NCBI GenBank assembly: GCA_050179115.1
Contig: JBFXFL010000004.1
Coordinates: 40,444-104,443 of the forward strand
Reading direction: 5' to 3'
Length of the DNA stretch: 64,000 nucleotides
Source of the DNA: JAGPUQ01 sp050179115
GTDB taxonomy: Bacteria; Pseudomonadota; Gammaproteobacteria; Pseudomonadales; Porticoccaceae
Shown here: in pieces, positions 1 to 7,371 of the stretch
Layout: every line of letters starts with the position of its first letter
Position numbering within the stretch: position 1 is the first letter of the stretch
The notes under the pieces: model-generated
Told to the model about the DNA's origin: nothing
The model's input: the letters and a program-made list of their open reading frames with translations, nothing else
The model's database searches: none
Position numbers and translations under genes: made by a program

Positions 1-809
1 ATCATGCGCTTGAGCACCACGCCCATTTGCGAGTCGTCCACCTGCTCCAGTATCTCGGCCACCACGCCCTCGAATGGCACGCTGATGAACTTGACGCTGT
101 GGCTCGCACCGTATTTTTCCCAGAGGAAGTGCGCGACCTCCTTGACGCCGAGCGCGTGGGCGCGACCGCCCAGATTGAAAAAGCAGAAGTGGGTACGCAG
201 ACCCCGCCGCAACAACAGGTAACTGGCGACCGTGGAATCGAACCCCCCTGACATGAGCGCCAGCACCGGCGGCTGCTCACCCAGGGGAAACCCGCCGATC
301 CCGGCCTGCCGCGATTCGATGACATAGAGCTGGTCCGCCACTATTTCGAGACGGACGGTGATCTCGGGATGATCCAGCGACACCGACGCACCTTCCGCCC
401 GCGCCAGGAGTCTGCCGCCAACTTCCCGCTCGACCTGGGGCGACGTGAACGCATGGCGCCCGGTGCGTTTGACACGCACGACGAACCGTCGCCCCGTCAG
501 GGATGCACCATGACAGCGCCAGGCGTGCTCCGCCATGTCGTCGAAATCGCCAAGCGGGTACCGCTCAACCTTGGCAAAGCTGGCGATCCCCGGGGTTCGC
601 GCCAGCAGGTCGGCGATCCGGTGAACGTCCGCCGGCGTCCGCCCCGCGCCGCTGAGCTCCAGCCGGTCCCAGTCGCCCGCAAGGGTCACTCCAGCGGTAA
701 TGGGCGCAATCAGTGTGCGCAGATTACGGCGCAGCTGCCGAATCAGGCGCCGACGCACGGGCGCGCTCTTGATGATGATCTCGGGGGACACTTTGACGAC
801 AAAATGCAT
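1..809 (-). CDS. thiI: tRNA 4-thiouridine synthase ThiI (C-terminal part beyond window)
   Basis: ThiI transfers sulfur to uridine 8 of tRNA and supplies sulfur for the thiazole of thiamine. The reverse strand reads open for 269 codons from the ATG at 809 to the window edge, starting MHFVVKVSPEIIIKSAPV, which closely follows the E. coli ThiI N-terminus. A THUMP/ferredoxin-like RNA-binding region fills roughly residues 1-165. The adenylating PP-loop SGGFDST begins at residue 187 and is followed by the family stretch THFCFFNLGGRAH. The sequence stops at a conserved GVVLKRMM motif, so the catalytic C-terminus, and any rhodanese extension, cannot be seen. The gene is divergent from glnA across a 391-base spacer. 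Confidence 0.95.
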   Translation of the reverse strand, partial: MHFVVKVSPEIIIKSAPVRRRLIRQLRRNLRTLIAPITAGVTLAGDWDRLELSGAGRTPADVHRIADLLARTPGIASFAKVERYPLGDFDDMAEHAWRCHGASLTGRRFVVRVKRTGRHAFTSPQVEREVGGRLLARAEGASVSLDHPEITVRLEIVADQLYVIESRQAGIGGFPLGEQPPVLALMSGGFDSTVASYLLLRRGLRTHFCFFNLGGRAHALGVKEVAHFLWEKYGASHSVKFISVPFEGVVAEILEQVDDSQMGVVLKRM

Positions 810-910
810 CGCGGAACGGACAGCGGCAGCGGAGAAGGCGGCCAGTATAGGGGTTGCGCTGGGGGTTCCCAGGGGGATTCACCACCGGAACCACCGGCGC
901 ACCGCCATAC

Positions 911-925
911 GCACCACTGCAGGGC
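911..925 (+). promoter_or_regulatory. Candidate NtrC enhancer site 1
   Basis: The sequence is GCACC-N5-AGGGC. The left arm matches the NtrC half site (GCACC paired with GGTGC) and the right arm is degenerate. It lies about 190 bases before the inferred glnA start and 30 bases, about three helical turns, before an identical arrangement at 941-955. That phasing supports cooperative binding of a dimeric enhancer protein. The arms are too weak for certainty. Confidence 0.4.
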
Positions 926-940
926 GAAAATCGGTATGGG

Positions 941-955
941 GCACCGAAACAGGGC
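941..955 (+). promoter_or_regulatory. Candidate NtrC enhancer site 2
   Basis: This is the second GCACC-N5-AGGGC, exactly 30 bases downstream of the first and about 160 bases before the inferred sigma-54 start of glnA. The position resembles the paired upstream NtrC sites of enteric glnA, and the ntrBC genes lie just downstream in this window. Confidence 0.4.
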
Positions 956-1083
956 ACCGTGCGCCACCGCGGGCAGATTCCTCGCGGGCATCTTCGCTGC
1001 TATAGTCCGCGCCTGCAACGACCGGCGGGCAATCGTCCCGATGCCGCTGGAGCGCCTGCCGGGGACACCCGGCAGACACTTAA

Positions 1084-1099
1084 TGGCACATGTTTTGCT
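1084..1099 (+). promoter_or_regulatory. Sigma-54 promoter of glnA
   Basis: TGGCACA-TGTT-TTGCT fits the -24/-12 consensus TGGCAC-N5-TTGC. The invariant GG (1085-1086) and GC (1097-1098) are separated by exactly 10 bases, as sigma-54 requires. Transcription should start near 1110, about 90 bases before the glnA ATG. This is the nitrogen-regulated promoter expected for an NtrC-controlled glnA. Confidence 0.88.
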
Positions 1100-1200
1100 G
1101 AGTCATTTTGCTGAATTGTGCCTGCCTTATGTCGCTTCGGCACGGACTGCCGGCGCGGCCCCTTGCCATCACTACAGAAAGATCCCTTTGGAGGAGCAGA

Positions 1201-2604
1201 ATGTCAAAGACGTTGGAGTTGATCAAAGAAAGCGAAGCGCGCTGGATTGATCTCCGTTTCACCGATACCAAGGGCAAGGAACATCACGTTTCCCTCCCGT
1301 CCACCGAGGTCAACGACAGCTTCTTCGAAGACGGCAAAATGTTCGATGGCTCGTCCATCTCCGGATGGAAAGGCATCAACGAGTCCGACATGGTGCTGAT
1401 GCCCGATGACAGCACCGCGATCCTGGATCCATTCACCGACGATGCCACCGTCATTATCCGCTGCAACATCGTGGAACCCACTACCATGCTGGGCTACAAC
1501 CGCGACCCGCGCTCCATCGCCGATCGCGCGCAGGAATACATGCGCGCCACCGGCATCGCGGATTCGGTTTTGTTCGGACCCGAACCCGAATTTTTCGTTT
1601 TCGACGAAGTGAAATGGGGCGCCAGCATGAGCGGCGCCTTTTACAAAATCGCCTCGGAAGAAGCCGCCTGGGCGTCTGAACACGACTTCCCGACCGGCAA
1701 TCGCGGCCATCGCCCCGGCGTCAAGGGCGGTTATTTCCCGGTACCGCCGGTGGATACCCTGCACGACCTGCGCGCCGCCATGTGCGATGCCATGACCAGC
1801 ATGGGCCTGGTGGTGGAAGTGCATCACCACGAAGTCGCCACCGCCGGCCAATGCGAGATCGGCGTAGGGCCAAATACCCTGACCAAGAAGGCCGATGAAG
1901 TCCAGATCCTGAAGTACTGCGTCCACAACGTGGCCCACGCCTACGGCAAGACCGCGACCTTCATGCCCAAGCCGCTGGTCGGCGACAACGGCTCCGGGAT
2001 GCACTGCCACCAGTCGCTGTCGAAGAACGGCAAGAACATCTTTACCGGCGACGTGTATGCAGGTCTGTCGGAAACGGCCCTGTTCTACATCGGCGGGGTC
2101 ATCAAACACGCGCGCGCCATCAATGCGTTCAGCAACCCGGCCACAAATTCCTACAAGCGTCTGGTGCCCGGCTACGAAGCGCCGGTGATGCTTGCCTACT
2201 CCGCGCGCAACCGCTCTGCCTCGATCCGGATTCCGTTTGTCGCCAATCCCAAGGCGCGTCGCATTGAAGTACGCTTCCCGGACCCGGTAGCCAACCCTTA
2301 CCTGGCCTTCACCGCACTGCTGATGGCCGGCCTCGACGGGATCAAGAACAAGATTCATCCCGGTGACGCCGCCGACAAGGACCTGTACGACCTGCCCCCC
2401 GAAGAAGCCAAGGCGATTCCCACCGTGTGCGGCTCGCTGGAGCAGGCGCTTGCGGCGCTCGACGCCGACCGCGCGTTCCTGACCGTCGGTGGCGTCATGG
2501 ACGACGACATGATCGATGCCTACCTCGAGCTCAAGCAGATGGAAGTGGATCGCCTGCGCATGACCACCCACCCGGTGGAATTCGACATGTATTTCAGCGC
2601 CTGA
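1201..2604 (+). CDS. glnA: Glutamine synthetase, type I
   Basis: GlnA makes glutamine from glutamate, ammonia and ATP as a cytosolic dodecamer. The 467-residue product has the normal length for GSI-beta. The ATG at 1201 is chosen because GGAGGAG lies just upstream and the protein then starts MSKTLELIKE, like its homologues; the frame is open further upstream but without homology. Visible motifs include MFDGSSISGWKGI near the N-terminus, FGPEPEFFVFDEV (metal site), and KPLVGDNGSGMHCHQS. The adenylylation tyrosine is Y396 in LYDLPPEE, so activity should be controlled by GlnE. A sigma-54 promoter precedes it and a Rho-independent terminator follows. Confidence 0.99.
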   Translation: MSKTLELIKESEARWIDLRFTDTKGKEHHVSLPSTEVNDSFFEDGKMFDGSSISGWKGINESDMVLMPDDSTAILDPFTDDATVIIRCNIVEPTTMLGYNRDPRSIADRAQEYMRATGIADSVLFGPEPEFFVFDEVKWGASMSGAFYKIASEEAAWASEHDFPTGNRGHRPGVKGGYFPVPPVDTLHDLRAAMCDAMTSMGLVVEVHHHEVATAGQCEIGVGPNTLTKKADEVQILKYCVHNVAHAYGKTATFMPKPLVGDNGSGMHCHQSLSKNGKNIFTGDVYAGLSETALFYIGGVIKHARAINAFSNPATNSYKRLVPGYEAPVMLAYSARNRSASIRIPFVANPKARRIEVRFPDPVANPYLAFTALLMAGLDGIKNKIHPGDAADKDLYDLPPEEAKAIPTVCGSLEQALAALDADRAFLTVGGVMDDDMIDAYLELKQMEVDRLRMTTHPVEFDMYFSA

Positions 2605-2641
2605 GGTAGCAATCGACAGCAGTCATACAACGCTTGAAAAG

Positions 2642-2669
2642 GCCCGGCTACCCTGCCGGGCTTTTTTTT
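2642..2669 (+). terminator. Rho-independent terminator after glnA
   Basis: The perfect 7-base-pair stem GCCCGGC/GCCGGGC with a 6-base loop is followed by eight T (2662-2669). It lies 38 bases after the glnA stop and separates glnA from the downstream DUF4124-ntrBC genes, allowing strong glnA expression with limited read-through. Confidence 0.93.
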
Positions 2670-2721
2670 CGGACTATAATCAGGCTCGACCTCATCCTGT
2701 CCAAGCAGGGGGTACGGGACC

Positions 2722-3321
2722 ATGACTCCTCACGCGCCAGCAGCCCCCGGGGTCGGACGCCGCCCCGACACCACCAATGCCCTGCGCCGGATCGCCATGA
2801 TCTGTTGCGCGATTCTGAGTTGCACTACGCTCGCCGCCGGCGCTGATCAGACCATCTATCGTGTCATCGACGCGCAAGGGAAGGTGTCCTACACCGACAT
2901 GCCACCCAAGGATGGCTCCGCCGAGCCGATCATCCTCAAGGAGGTAAACACGCAGCCCGCCATGGATACACGGAAGACCGATGCGCCCGCGGCGGAGTCG
3001 GCGGTAACCTACACGCGGAGTGAGATCACCAGCCCCGCCAACGACAGCACGATTCCGCCGGGGCAGCTCAACGTCGGGGTGCAGCTGCACCTGGAGCCCG
3101 CATTGCAACCCGGCCACAGGGTCCAGTTTTACCTTGACGATCAGCCCCAGGGGCCGGCGGCGGCCGCCACCGCCATCACGCTGGGCGACCTTTATCGGGG
3201 CAGCAGAACAATTTACGCAACCGTTGTCGACGCCAACGGCGCCCGGGTGGCGCAGAGCAACAGCGTAGTAATCCATGTCAAACGCCGCTCCGTGAAGAGG
3301 CCCTCCTCCCTGAACCGCTGA
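2722..3321 (+). CDS. DUF4124 domain-containing secreted protein
   Basis: The product has 199 residues. A hydrophobic segment (about residues 26-40, MICCAILSCTTLAAGA) preceded by Arg-Arg looks like a Sec signal peptide cleaved before DQ. It is followed by the DUF4124 motif IYRVIDAQGKVSYTDMPP. The rest is a beta-rich region without catalytic signatures. DUF4124 genes are often found between glnA and ntrB in gammaproteobacteria; their function is unknown. An alternative ATG at 2797 would leave a short signal peptide. A TATAAT at 2675-2680 just after the glnA terminator may be its -10 element, but no good -35 is seen. Confidence 0.85.
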   Translation: MTPHAPAAPGVGRRPDTTNALRRIAMICCAILSCTTLAAGADQTIYRVIDAQGKVSYTDMPPKDGSAEPIILKEVNTQPAMDTRKTDAPAAESAVTYTRSEITSPANDSTIPPGQLNVGVQLHLEPALQPGHRVQFYLDDQPQGPAAAATAITLGDLYRGSRTIYATVVDANGARVAQSNSVVIHVKRRSVKRPSSLNR

Positions 3322-3460
3322 CCCGCCGCATGCCGCACCGGCCTGGTGCGGTTGATTCAAACCAGGCACCTGCAATCGGGCACACGCCGCTGCCGCCTGA
3401 ACGAGTTGCAATGAAATTGGCCCAATACTTGCTGTTTCGTAGGCTACCCGAGGTGGCCAA

Positions 3461-4591
3461 ATGCCGATACCCCAGAGCATTCTCCAGCCGACACCCGAAC
3501 CTCTGCTGTTGGACAACCTGAAAACCGCCGTCCTGGTGCTGGACGCGGACCTGCATGTCCAGTATTTGAACACGGCGGCGGAAACCCTGCTTGAAGCGAG
3601 CGCAAGCCGGTTGCGCGGCGCCCAGTTCGTCAGCTGTTTTGCCGAGCCCGAGCCTCGACGTGCGCTGCTGCGGCAAGCACTCGACGAGCAGCAGCCCTAT
3701 ACCGAGCGCACTGTCAAGCTGATGCTGGTCGATGGGCGCGAAATCACCGTGGATTACACTGTGTCACCCATTCAGCGCAAAGCGGAAGCACTGCTCCTGG
3801 TTGAAATGCTGCCCATGGACCGCAGTCTGCGGATCGGCCGGGAACGCGCTCTGCTGTCCGCGAACGACACCTCGCGCAACCTGATCCGCGGCTTGGCGCA
3901 CGAGATCAAGAACCCGCTGGGCGGCATCCTGGGCGCCTCCCAGCTGCTGGCCCAGGAACTGGCCCGCGACGACCTGCGGGAATACACCGATATCATCATC
4001 GCCGAAACCGAACGGCTGCGGCAGTTGGTGGATCGCCTGCTCGGCCCCTCGCAGCCGGCTCAGCTGGCGGCGATCAACATCCACGAAATCACCGAGCGGG
4101 TAGCCGCCCTGGTCGAAGCCGAGACCAGCGGGCAATTGCGCATCCAGCGCGAATACGATCCCAGTATTCCAGACATCAACGCCGATCGCGGCAAGCTGAT
4201 ACAGGCAACGCTGAATCTGGTGCGCAATGCCATGCAGGCTGTCGAGGCCGCGGGGCGCATCGCCGACGGCAGTGCCTGCGTGATCCTGCGCACCCGCGTG
4301 GTCAATCATTTCACCATCGGCGGACACCAGCACCGCATCGTCTGTCGGCTCGATGTCATCGACAACGGTACGGGTGTGCCCGAGGAGATCAGCGACCGCA
4401 TCTTCTATCCGATGGTCAGCGGGCGGCCCAACGGCACCGGCCTGGGCCTGCCCATTGCACAATCCGCCATTCAACTGCATCGAGGCCTCATTGAATGCGA
4501 CAGCGCGCCGGGTCATACCCGGTTTTCGATTTACCTGCCCATCCAATCAACGCGCGGAGCGCTGCATGAAGCCGACAATCTGGATCGTTGA
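3461..4591 (+). CDS. glnL: Nitrogen regulation sensor histidine kinase NtrB
   Basis: NtrB is the cytosolic kinase/phosphatase that, with PII, sets NtrC phosphorylation according to nitrogen status. The product has 376 residues. A PAS domain occupies about residues 15-130 (LDNLKTAVLVLDADLHVQYLN). The dimerisation/phosphoacceptor motif GLAHEIKNPLGG carries the phosphorylated histidine H147. The ATPase domain shows the N box (NLVRNAMQAVE), DNGTGVPE and GTGLGLPIAQ. GAGGTGG precedes the ATG at a suitable distance. It overlaps ntrC by 26 bases, which implies translational coupling. Confidence 0.97.
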   Translation: MPIPQSILQPTPEPLLLDNLKTAVLVLDADLHVQYLNTAAETLLEASASRLRGAQFVSCFAEPEPRRALLRQALDEQQPYTERTVKLMLVDGREITVDYTVSPIQRKAEALLLVEMLPMDRSLRIGRERALLSANDTSRNLIRGLAHEIKNPLGGILGASQLLAQELARDDLREYTDIIIAETERLRQLVDRLLGPSQPAQLAAINIHEITERVAALVEAETSGQLRIQREYDPSIPDINADRGKLIQATLNLVRNAMQAVEAAGRIADGSACVILRTRVVNHFTIGGHQHRIVCRLDVIDNGTGVPEEISDRIFYPMVSGRPNGTGLGLPIAQSAIQLHRGLIECDSAPGHTRFSIYLPIQSTRGALHEADNLDR

Positions 4592-5984
4592 CGACGACAA
4601 ATCCATCCGCTGGGTAATGGAGCGCGCCCTCGAAAAAGCGGATATGACAGTGGAGTGCTTCGAGGATGCTCCAAGCGTTCTCAAGCGCCTGGATCGCGGC
4701 CTGCCCGATACCCTGATCAGCGACATTCGCATGCCCGGCATGAGTGGCCTGGAACTGCTCGACCGGTTGCGCCGGGAAAATCCCGCCATGCCGGTGATCA
4801 TCACCACGGCTCACTCCGATCTCGACAGTGCCGTGGCGGCTTATCAGGGCGGCGCCTTCGAATACCTGCCCAAGCCGTTCAATATCGACGAGCTGGTCTC
4901 GGTGACCCGTCGCGCAATCGAATACGCGCGCGAGAAAAGCACGGCCGCAAAACCGATGGAAGCCGAAGTTTCCAAGGAAATCATCGGCGAGGCGCCGGCG
5001 ATGCAGGAGGTGTTCCGCGCCATCGGTCGCCTCTCCCATTCGAACATCACGGTACTGATCAACGGTGAGTCAGGCACCGGCAAGGAGCTGGTCGCGCGGG
5101 CACTCCATCGCCACAGCCCGCGTCGGGAACAGCCGTTCATTGCGCTGAATATGGCGGCGATTCCCCATGATTTGATTGAATCGGAGCTGTTCGGCCACGA
5201 AAAGGGTGCCTTCACCGGAGCGGCCCAGCGCCGCGTGGGGCGCTTCGAGCAGGCCGATGGCGGCACTTTGTTCCTGGATGAAATCGGCGACATGCCGCCG
5301 GAAGCGCAAACCCGCCTGCTGCGCGTGCTGGCGGACCGCGAGTTCTACCGCGTCGGCGGCCACACCCCCGTCAAGGTCGACGTCCGGATCATCGCTGCGA
5401 CCCACCAGAATCTCGAAATCCTGGTAGGCGAACACCGGTTTCGCGAGGACCTGTTCCATCGCCTGAACGTGATTCGCATCCATCTGCCGCGGCTGTCGGA
5501 TCGTCGCGAAGACCTTCCGCAACTCATGCAGCACTTCTTCAAGACGTCTGCCGAGGAACTCAATGTCGAGCCCAAAATACTGTCCCAGGAAGCCTCTGCG
5601 TACCTGTGCAGCCTGCCCTGGCCGGGTAACGTGCGACAACTGGAGAACACCTGCCGCTGGCTGACGGTGATGGCGGCGGGGCGCGAGGTGCTTAAATCCG
5701 ACCTCCCGCCCGAACTGCTTGCCGTCGATACGCCGAGCCCCCGTGCCGCGGGCGACTGGGAGCAGTCCCTGCGGCGCTGGATCGGCAGTCAGCTTGCCAG
5801 CGGGGCACGTGACATCCTGGCCACGGCGACTCCCGCGTTTGAGCGCGCCGCGATCGAGACCGCGCTCGAGTACACCGCCGGCCGCAAGCGCGATGCCGCC
5901 GAACTGCTGGGCTGGGGGCGCAACACACTGACCCGGAAAATACAGGAACTGGGAATTGCGGATGATCGTGACAGCGAGGCCTGA
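4566..5984 (+). CDS. glnG: Nitrogen regulation response regulator NtrC
   Basis: NtrC is the enhancer-binding activator of sigma-54 promoters under nitrogen limitation. The product has 472 residues. The receiver domain starts MKPTIWIVDDDKSIRW, with the acidic pocket D9-D11 and phosphoacceptor D53. The AAA+ domain has Walker A GESGTGKE, the sigma-54 contact loop GAFTGA, and a Walker B-like LFLDEIGDM. The C-terminus is a Fis-type helix-turn-helix (AAELLGWGRNTLTRKIQELGI). The ATG at 4566, inside the end of ntrB, is preferred over the longer open frame because it gives the canonical N-terminus and has GGAG 7 bases upstream. Its likely target, the glnA sigma-54 promoter, is 3.5 kb upstream. Confidence 0.97.
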   Translation: MKPTIWIVDDDKSIRWVMERALEKADMTVECFEDAPSVLKRLDRGLPDTLISDIRMPGMSGLELLDRLRRENPAMPVIITTAHSDLDSAVAAYQGGAFEYLPKPFNIDELVSVTRRAIEYAREKSTAAKPMEAEVSKEIIGEAPAMQEVFRAIGRLSHSNITVLINGESGTGKELVARALHRHSPRREQPFIALNMAAIPHDLIESELFGHEKGAFTGAAQRRVGRFEQADGGTLFLDEIGDMPPEAQTRLLRVLADREFYRVGGHTPVKVDVRIIAATHQNLEILVGEHRFREDLFHRLNVIRIHLPRLSDRREDLPQLMQHFFKTSAEELNVEPKILSQEASAYLCSLPWPGNVRQLENTCRWLTVMAAGREVLKSDLPPELLAVDTPSPRAAGDWEQSLRRWIGSQLASGARDILATATPAFERAAIETALEYTAGRKRDAAELLGWGRNTLTRKIQELGIADDRDSEA

Positions 5985-6026
5985 CCAGGGGCGCCGGGGC
6001 CGATCAGGCCCTTCAGGGGTTTTGCG

Positions 6027-6509
6027 CTACGCGGCGGTTCCTTGCATTGCGCGCCGGGCGGCGGCCTGGCGGTACAGCCCGTCGAAATTGACCGGGGGCA
6101 GCAACAGGGGAGGAAACCCGCCGCGAAGCGCGGCGCTGTCCACCGCCTCGCGCGCATAGGGAAAGAGTACCGTCGGGCAATGAACATTCAGTACCTGGGC
6201 CAGCTCCGCCTCCTCCAGACCGGAAATCATGAACACGCCCGCCTGATGAATTTCGACCAGATACAGCGTCTGCTCCCCATCCTTCAGGGTGACCGTCAGG
6301 GTCAACATCACTTCATAGCGATCCTGTTCCAGCCGGCGCACCCCGACGCCCATTTCCTGAGCCGCCTGCGCCTGTCCTTGCCGCATGAGCACATCGGGGC
6401 CGGCGGGGGCTTCGAACGACATGTCCTTGATGTAGATCCGCTGAATGGCCATCTGGGGACCACGATCTGCGGCTGGGTTTCCGGTGCTGGCGTTACTGTC
6501 GGATGTCAT
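6027..6509 (-). CDS. secB: Protein-export chaperone SecB
   Basis: SecB is a cytosolic tetrameric chaperone that holds precursors unfolded and delivers them to SecA. The 160-residue product is typical in length and contains IQRIYIKDMSFEAP, the family beta-strand pattern, VLNVHCPTVLFPYAREAV and GGFPPLLLPPVNFDGLY. It overlaps grxC by 4 bases (ATGA) and is the last gene of yibN-grxC-secB, the order also seen in E. coli (there followed by gpsA, absent here). It converges with ntrC over a 42-base spacer that has only a weak GGGCC/GGCCC hairpin. Confidence 0.97.
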   Translation of the reverse strand: MTSDSNASTGNPAADRGPQMAIQRIYIKDMSFEAPAGPDVLMRQGQAQAAQEMGVGVRRLEQDRYEVMLTLTVTLKDGEQTLYLVEIHQAGVFMISGLEEAELAQVLNVHCPTVLFPYAREAVDSAALRGGFPPLLLPPVNFDGLYRQAAARRAMQGTAA

Positions 6510-6796
6510 GATTCGGGTTCTCCAGAAGTGTTGGGTGCGTTGGACGGGGCCAGTAGCGCGTCGAGCGCGCCCTCGCGCTCCAGGGCCAGCAGATCGGTAA
6601 ACCCGCCGACGTGATAATCATCAATCCAGATTTGCGGGACCGTATCACGGCCACTGCGCTCTTCCACCTCGCGGCGCAAGGCCGAGTTCCGGTCGACCGC
6701 GATATCCTCGAATGCCACGCCGCGCTGGCGCAGGAACAGGCGCGCCCCCACACAGTAGGGGCAGATGCGGGTACCGTAGAGCACCACCGAGGGCAT
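6506..6796 (-). CDS. grxC: Glutaredoxin 3
   Basis: Glutaredoxin reduces disulfides using glutathione in the cytosol. The product has 96 residues, starting MPSVVLYGTRICPYC. The redox-active CPYC is at residues 12-15, and TVPQIWIDDYHVGGFTDL contains the cis-proline and glutathione-binding features. The ATG at 6796 is chosen over an upstream alternative because it gives the normal N-terminus and overlaps the yibN stop by one base. It overlaps secB by four bases. Confidence 0.95.
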   Translation of the reverse strand: MPSVVLYGTRICPYCVGARLFLRQRGVAFEDIAVDRNSALRREVEERSGRDTVPQIWIDDYHVGGFTDLLALEREGALDALLAPSNAPNTSGEPES

Positions 6797-7212
6797 CAGG
6801 ACACCACCGGCAGGCTCTGGCCCTGCCACTCGGCCATGCCACCGCGCAAACGCTGTACCTTGAATCCAGCGCGTCGCAAGGTGCGTCCCGCGCTCGCCGC
6901 CTGCTGCCCGAGCTTGTCGACAACAATGACGATGCGCTCGCGTGCGGACTCCAGTTCAGCCAGACGAGTATTGAGCTGGGCAAAGGGGATGTTGATCGCC
7001 AGATTGATATGCCCGGACTGATACTCTTTGGCATCGCGAATATCGACCAGAAGGGCCTCACCGTCGTTGAGCAGGCGCGTGACGTCATGCACCGACAACT
7101 GCTTGCCGGCCTTGAAGTGTTCCGTCACCGCGAACAGGTAGACTAGCGCCAGAAACAGGCTGACCAGAACCCACTGCTCGCTGATAAACACCAGTAAATT
7201 CGCCACCCGCAA
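6796..7212 (-). CDS. yibN: Membrane-anchored rhodanese-like protein, YibN family
   Basis: The product has 138 residues. One N-terminal membrane helix (about 10-30) is followed by a rhodanese fold with LLVDIRDAKEYQSGHINLAINIPF. The active-site loop reads IVIVVDKLGQ, so the catalytic cysteine of true sulfurtransferases is replaced (D99 region), as in E. coli YibN (VIVVDGSGMQ). It is therefore probably not a sulfurtransferase; a membrane-tethered partner-binding role near the Sec machinery is inferred from its position with secB. It is first in the yibN-grxC-secB operon and divergent from gpmI. Confidence 0.88.
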   Translation of the reverse strand: MRVANLLVFISEQWVLVSLFLALVYLFAVTEHFKAGKQLSVHDVTRLLNDGEALLVDIRDAKEYQSGHINLAINIPFAQLNTRLAELESARERIVIVVDKLGQQAASAGRTLRRAGFKVQRLRGGMAEWQGQSLPVVS

Positions 7213-7220
7213 CCTCGTTA

Positions 7221-7245
7221 CGCCGCCGTCGACTGAACGGCGGCG
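7221..7245 (-). other. 9-bp stem-loop in the yibN leader
   Basis: CGCCGCCGT (7221-7229) and ACGGCGGCG (7237-7245) pair perfectly around a 7-base loop. On the reverse strand the stem begins two bases after a TATACT -10 element (complement of 7247-7252, extended by an upstream TG). The yibN-grxC-secB transcript would therefore begin within or next to this hairpin. A 5' stabilising stem is one reading; chance in GC-rich DNA is another. Confidence 0.5.
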
Positions 7246-7246
7246 T

Positions 7247-7252
7247 AGTATA
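7247..7252 (-). promoter_or_regulatory. Candidate -10 element of yibN-grxC-secB
   Basis: On the reverse strand TATACT is preceded by TG in extended -10 spacing, about 35 bases before the yibN start codon. No convincing -35 hexamer is visible. Confidence 0.4.
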
Positions 7253-7371
7253 CACAGGCGCTTCGCACCCCGCTGTCTCGGTCAACGCCGCCTGGCCAAA
7301 TAGTTTTTCCGATCCCGAGCCAGTACCATGATGCCCTTTTCCACCATCCCCCACAGGGCGGTATCGCGCAG

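Larger units (their letters stand above)
810..1200. other. thiI-glnA divergent regulatory spacer
   Basis: This 391-base spacer holds no believable gene; the open frames crossing it have no family signature and run into glnA in the wrong frame. It contains a perfectly spaced sigma-54 promoter for glnA and two upstream NtrC-like sites (separate entries). A TATACT on the reverse strand (844-849) could be the -10 of a thiI promoter, and TATAGT at 1001-1006 a weak sigma-70 start for glnA. Neither has a good -35 element. Confidence 0.6.

Noticed and set aside
232..250. tRNA-like TGGAATCGAACC on the plus strand
   Set aside because: It resembles the reverse of a T arm but encodes the ThiI PP-loop, and no cloverleaf can be formed around it.
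1204..2571. 455-codon frame antisense to glnA
   Set aside because: A mirror of the strong codon bias of glnA in GC-rich DNA; its sequence has no homology features.
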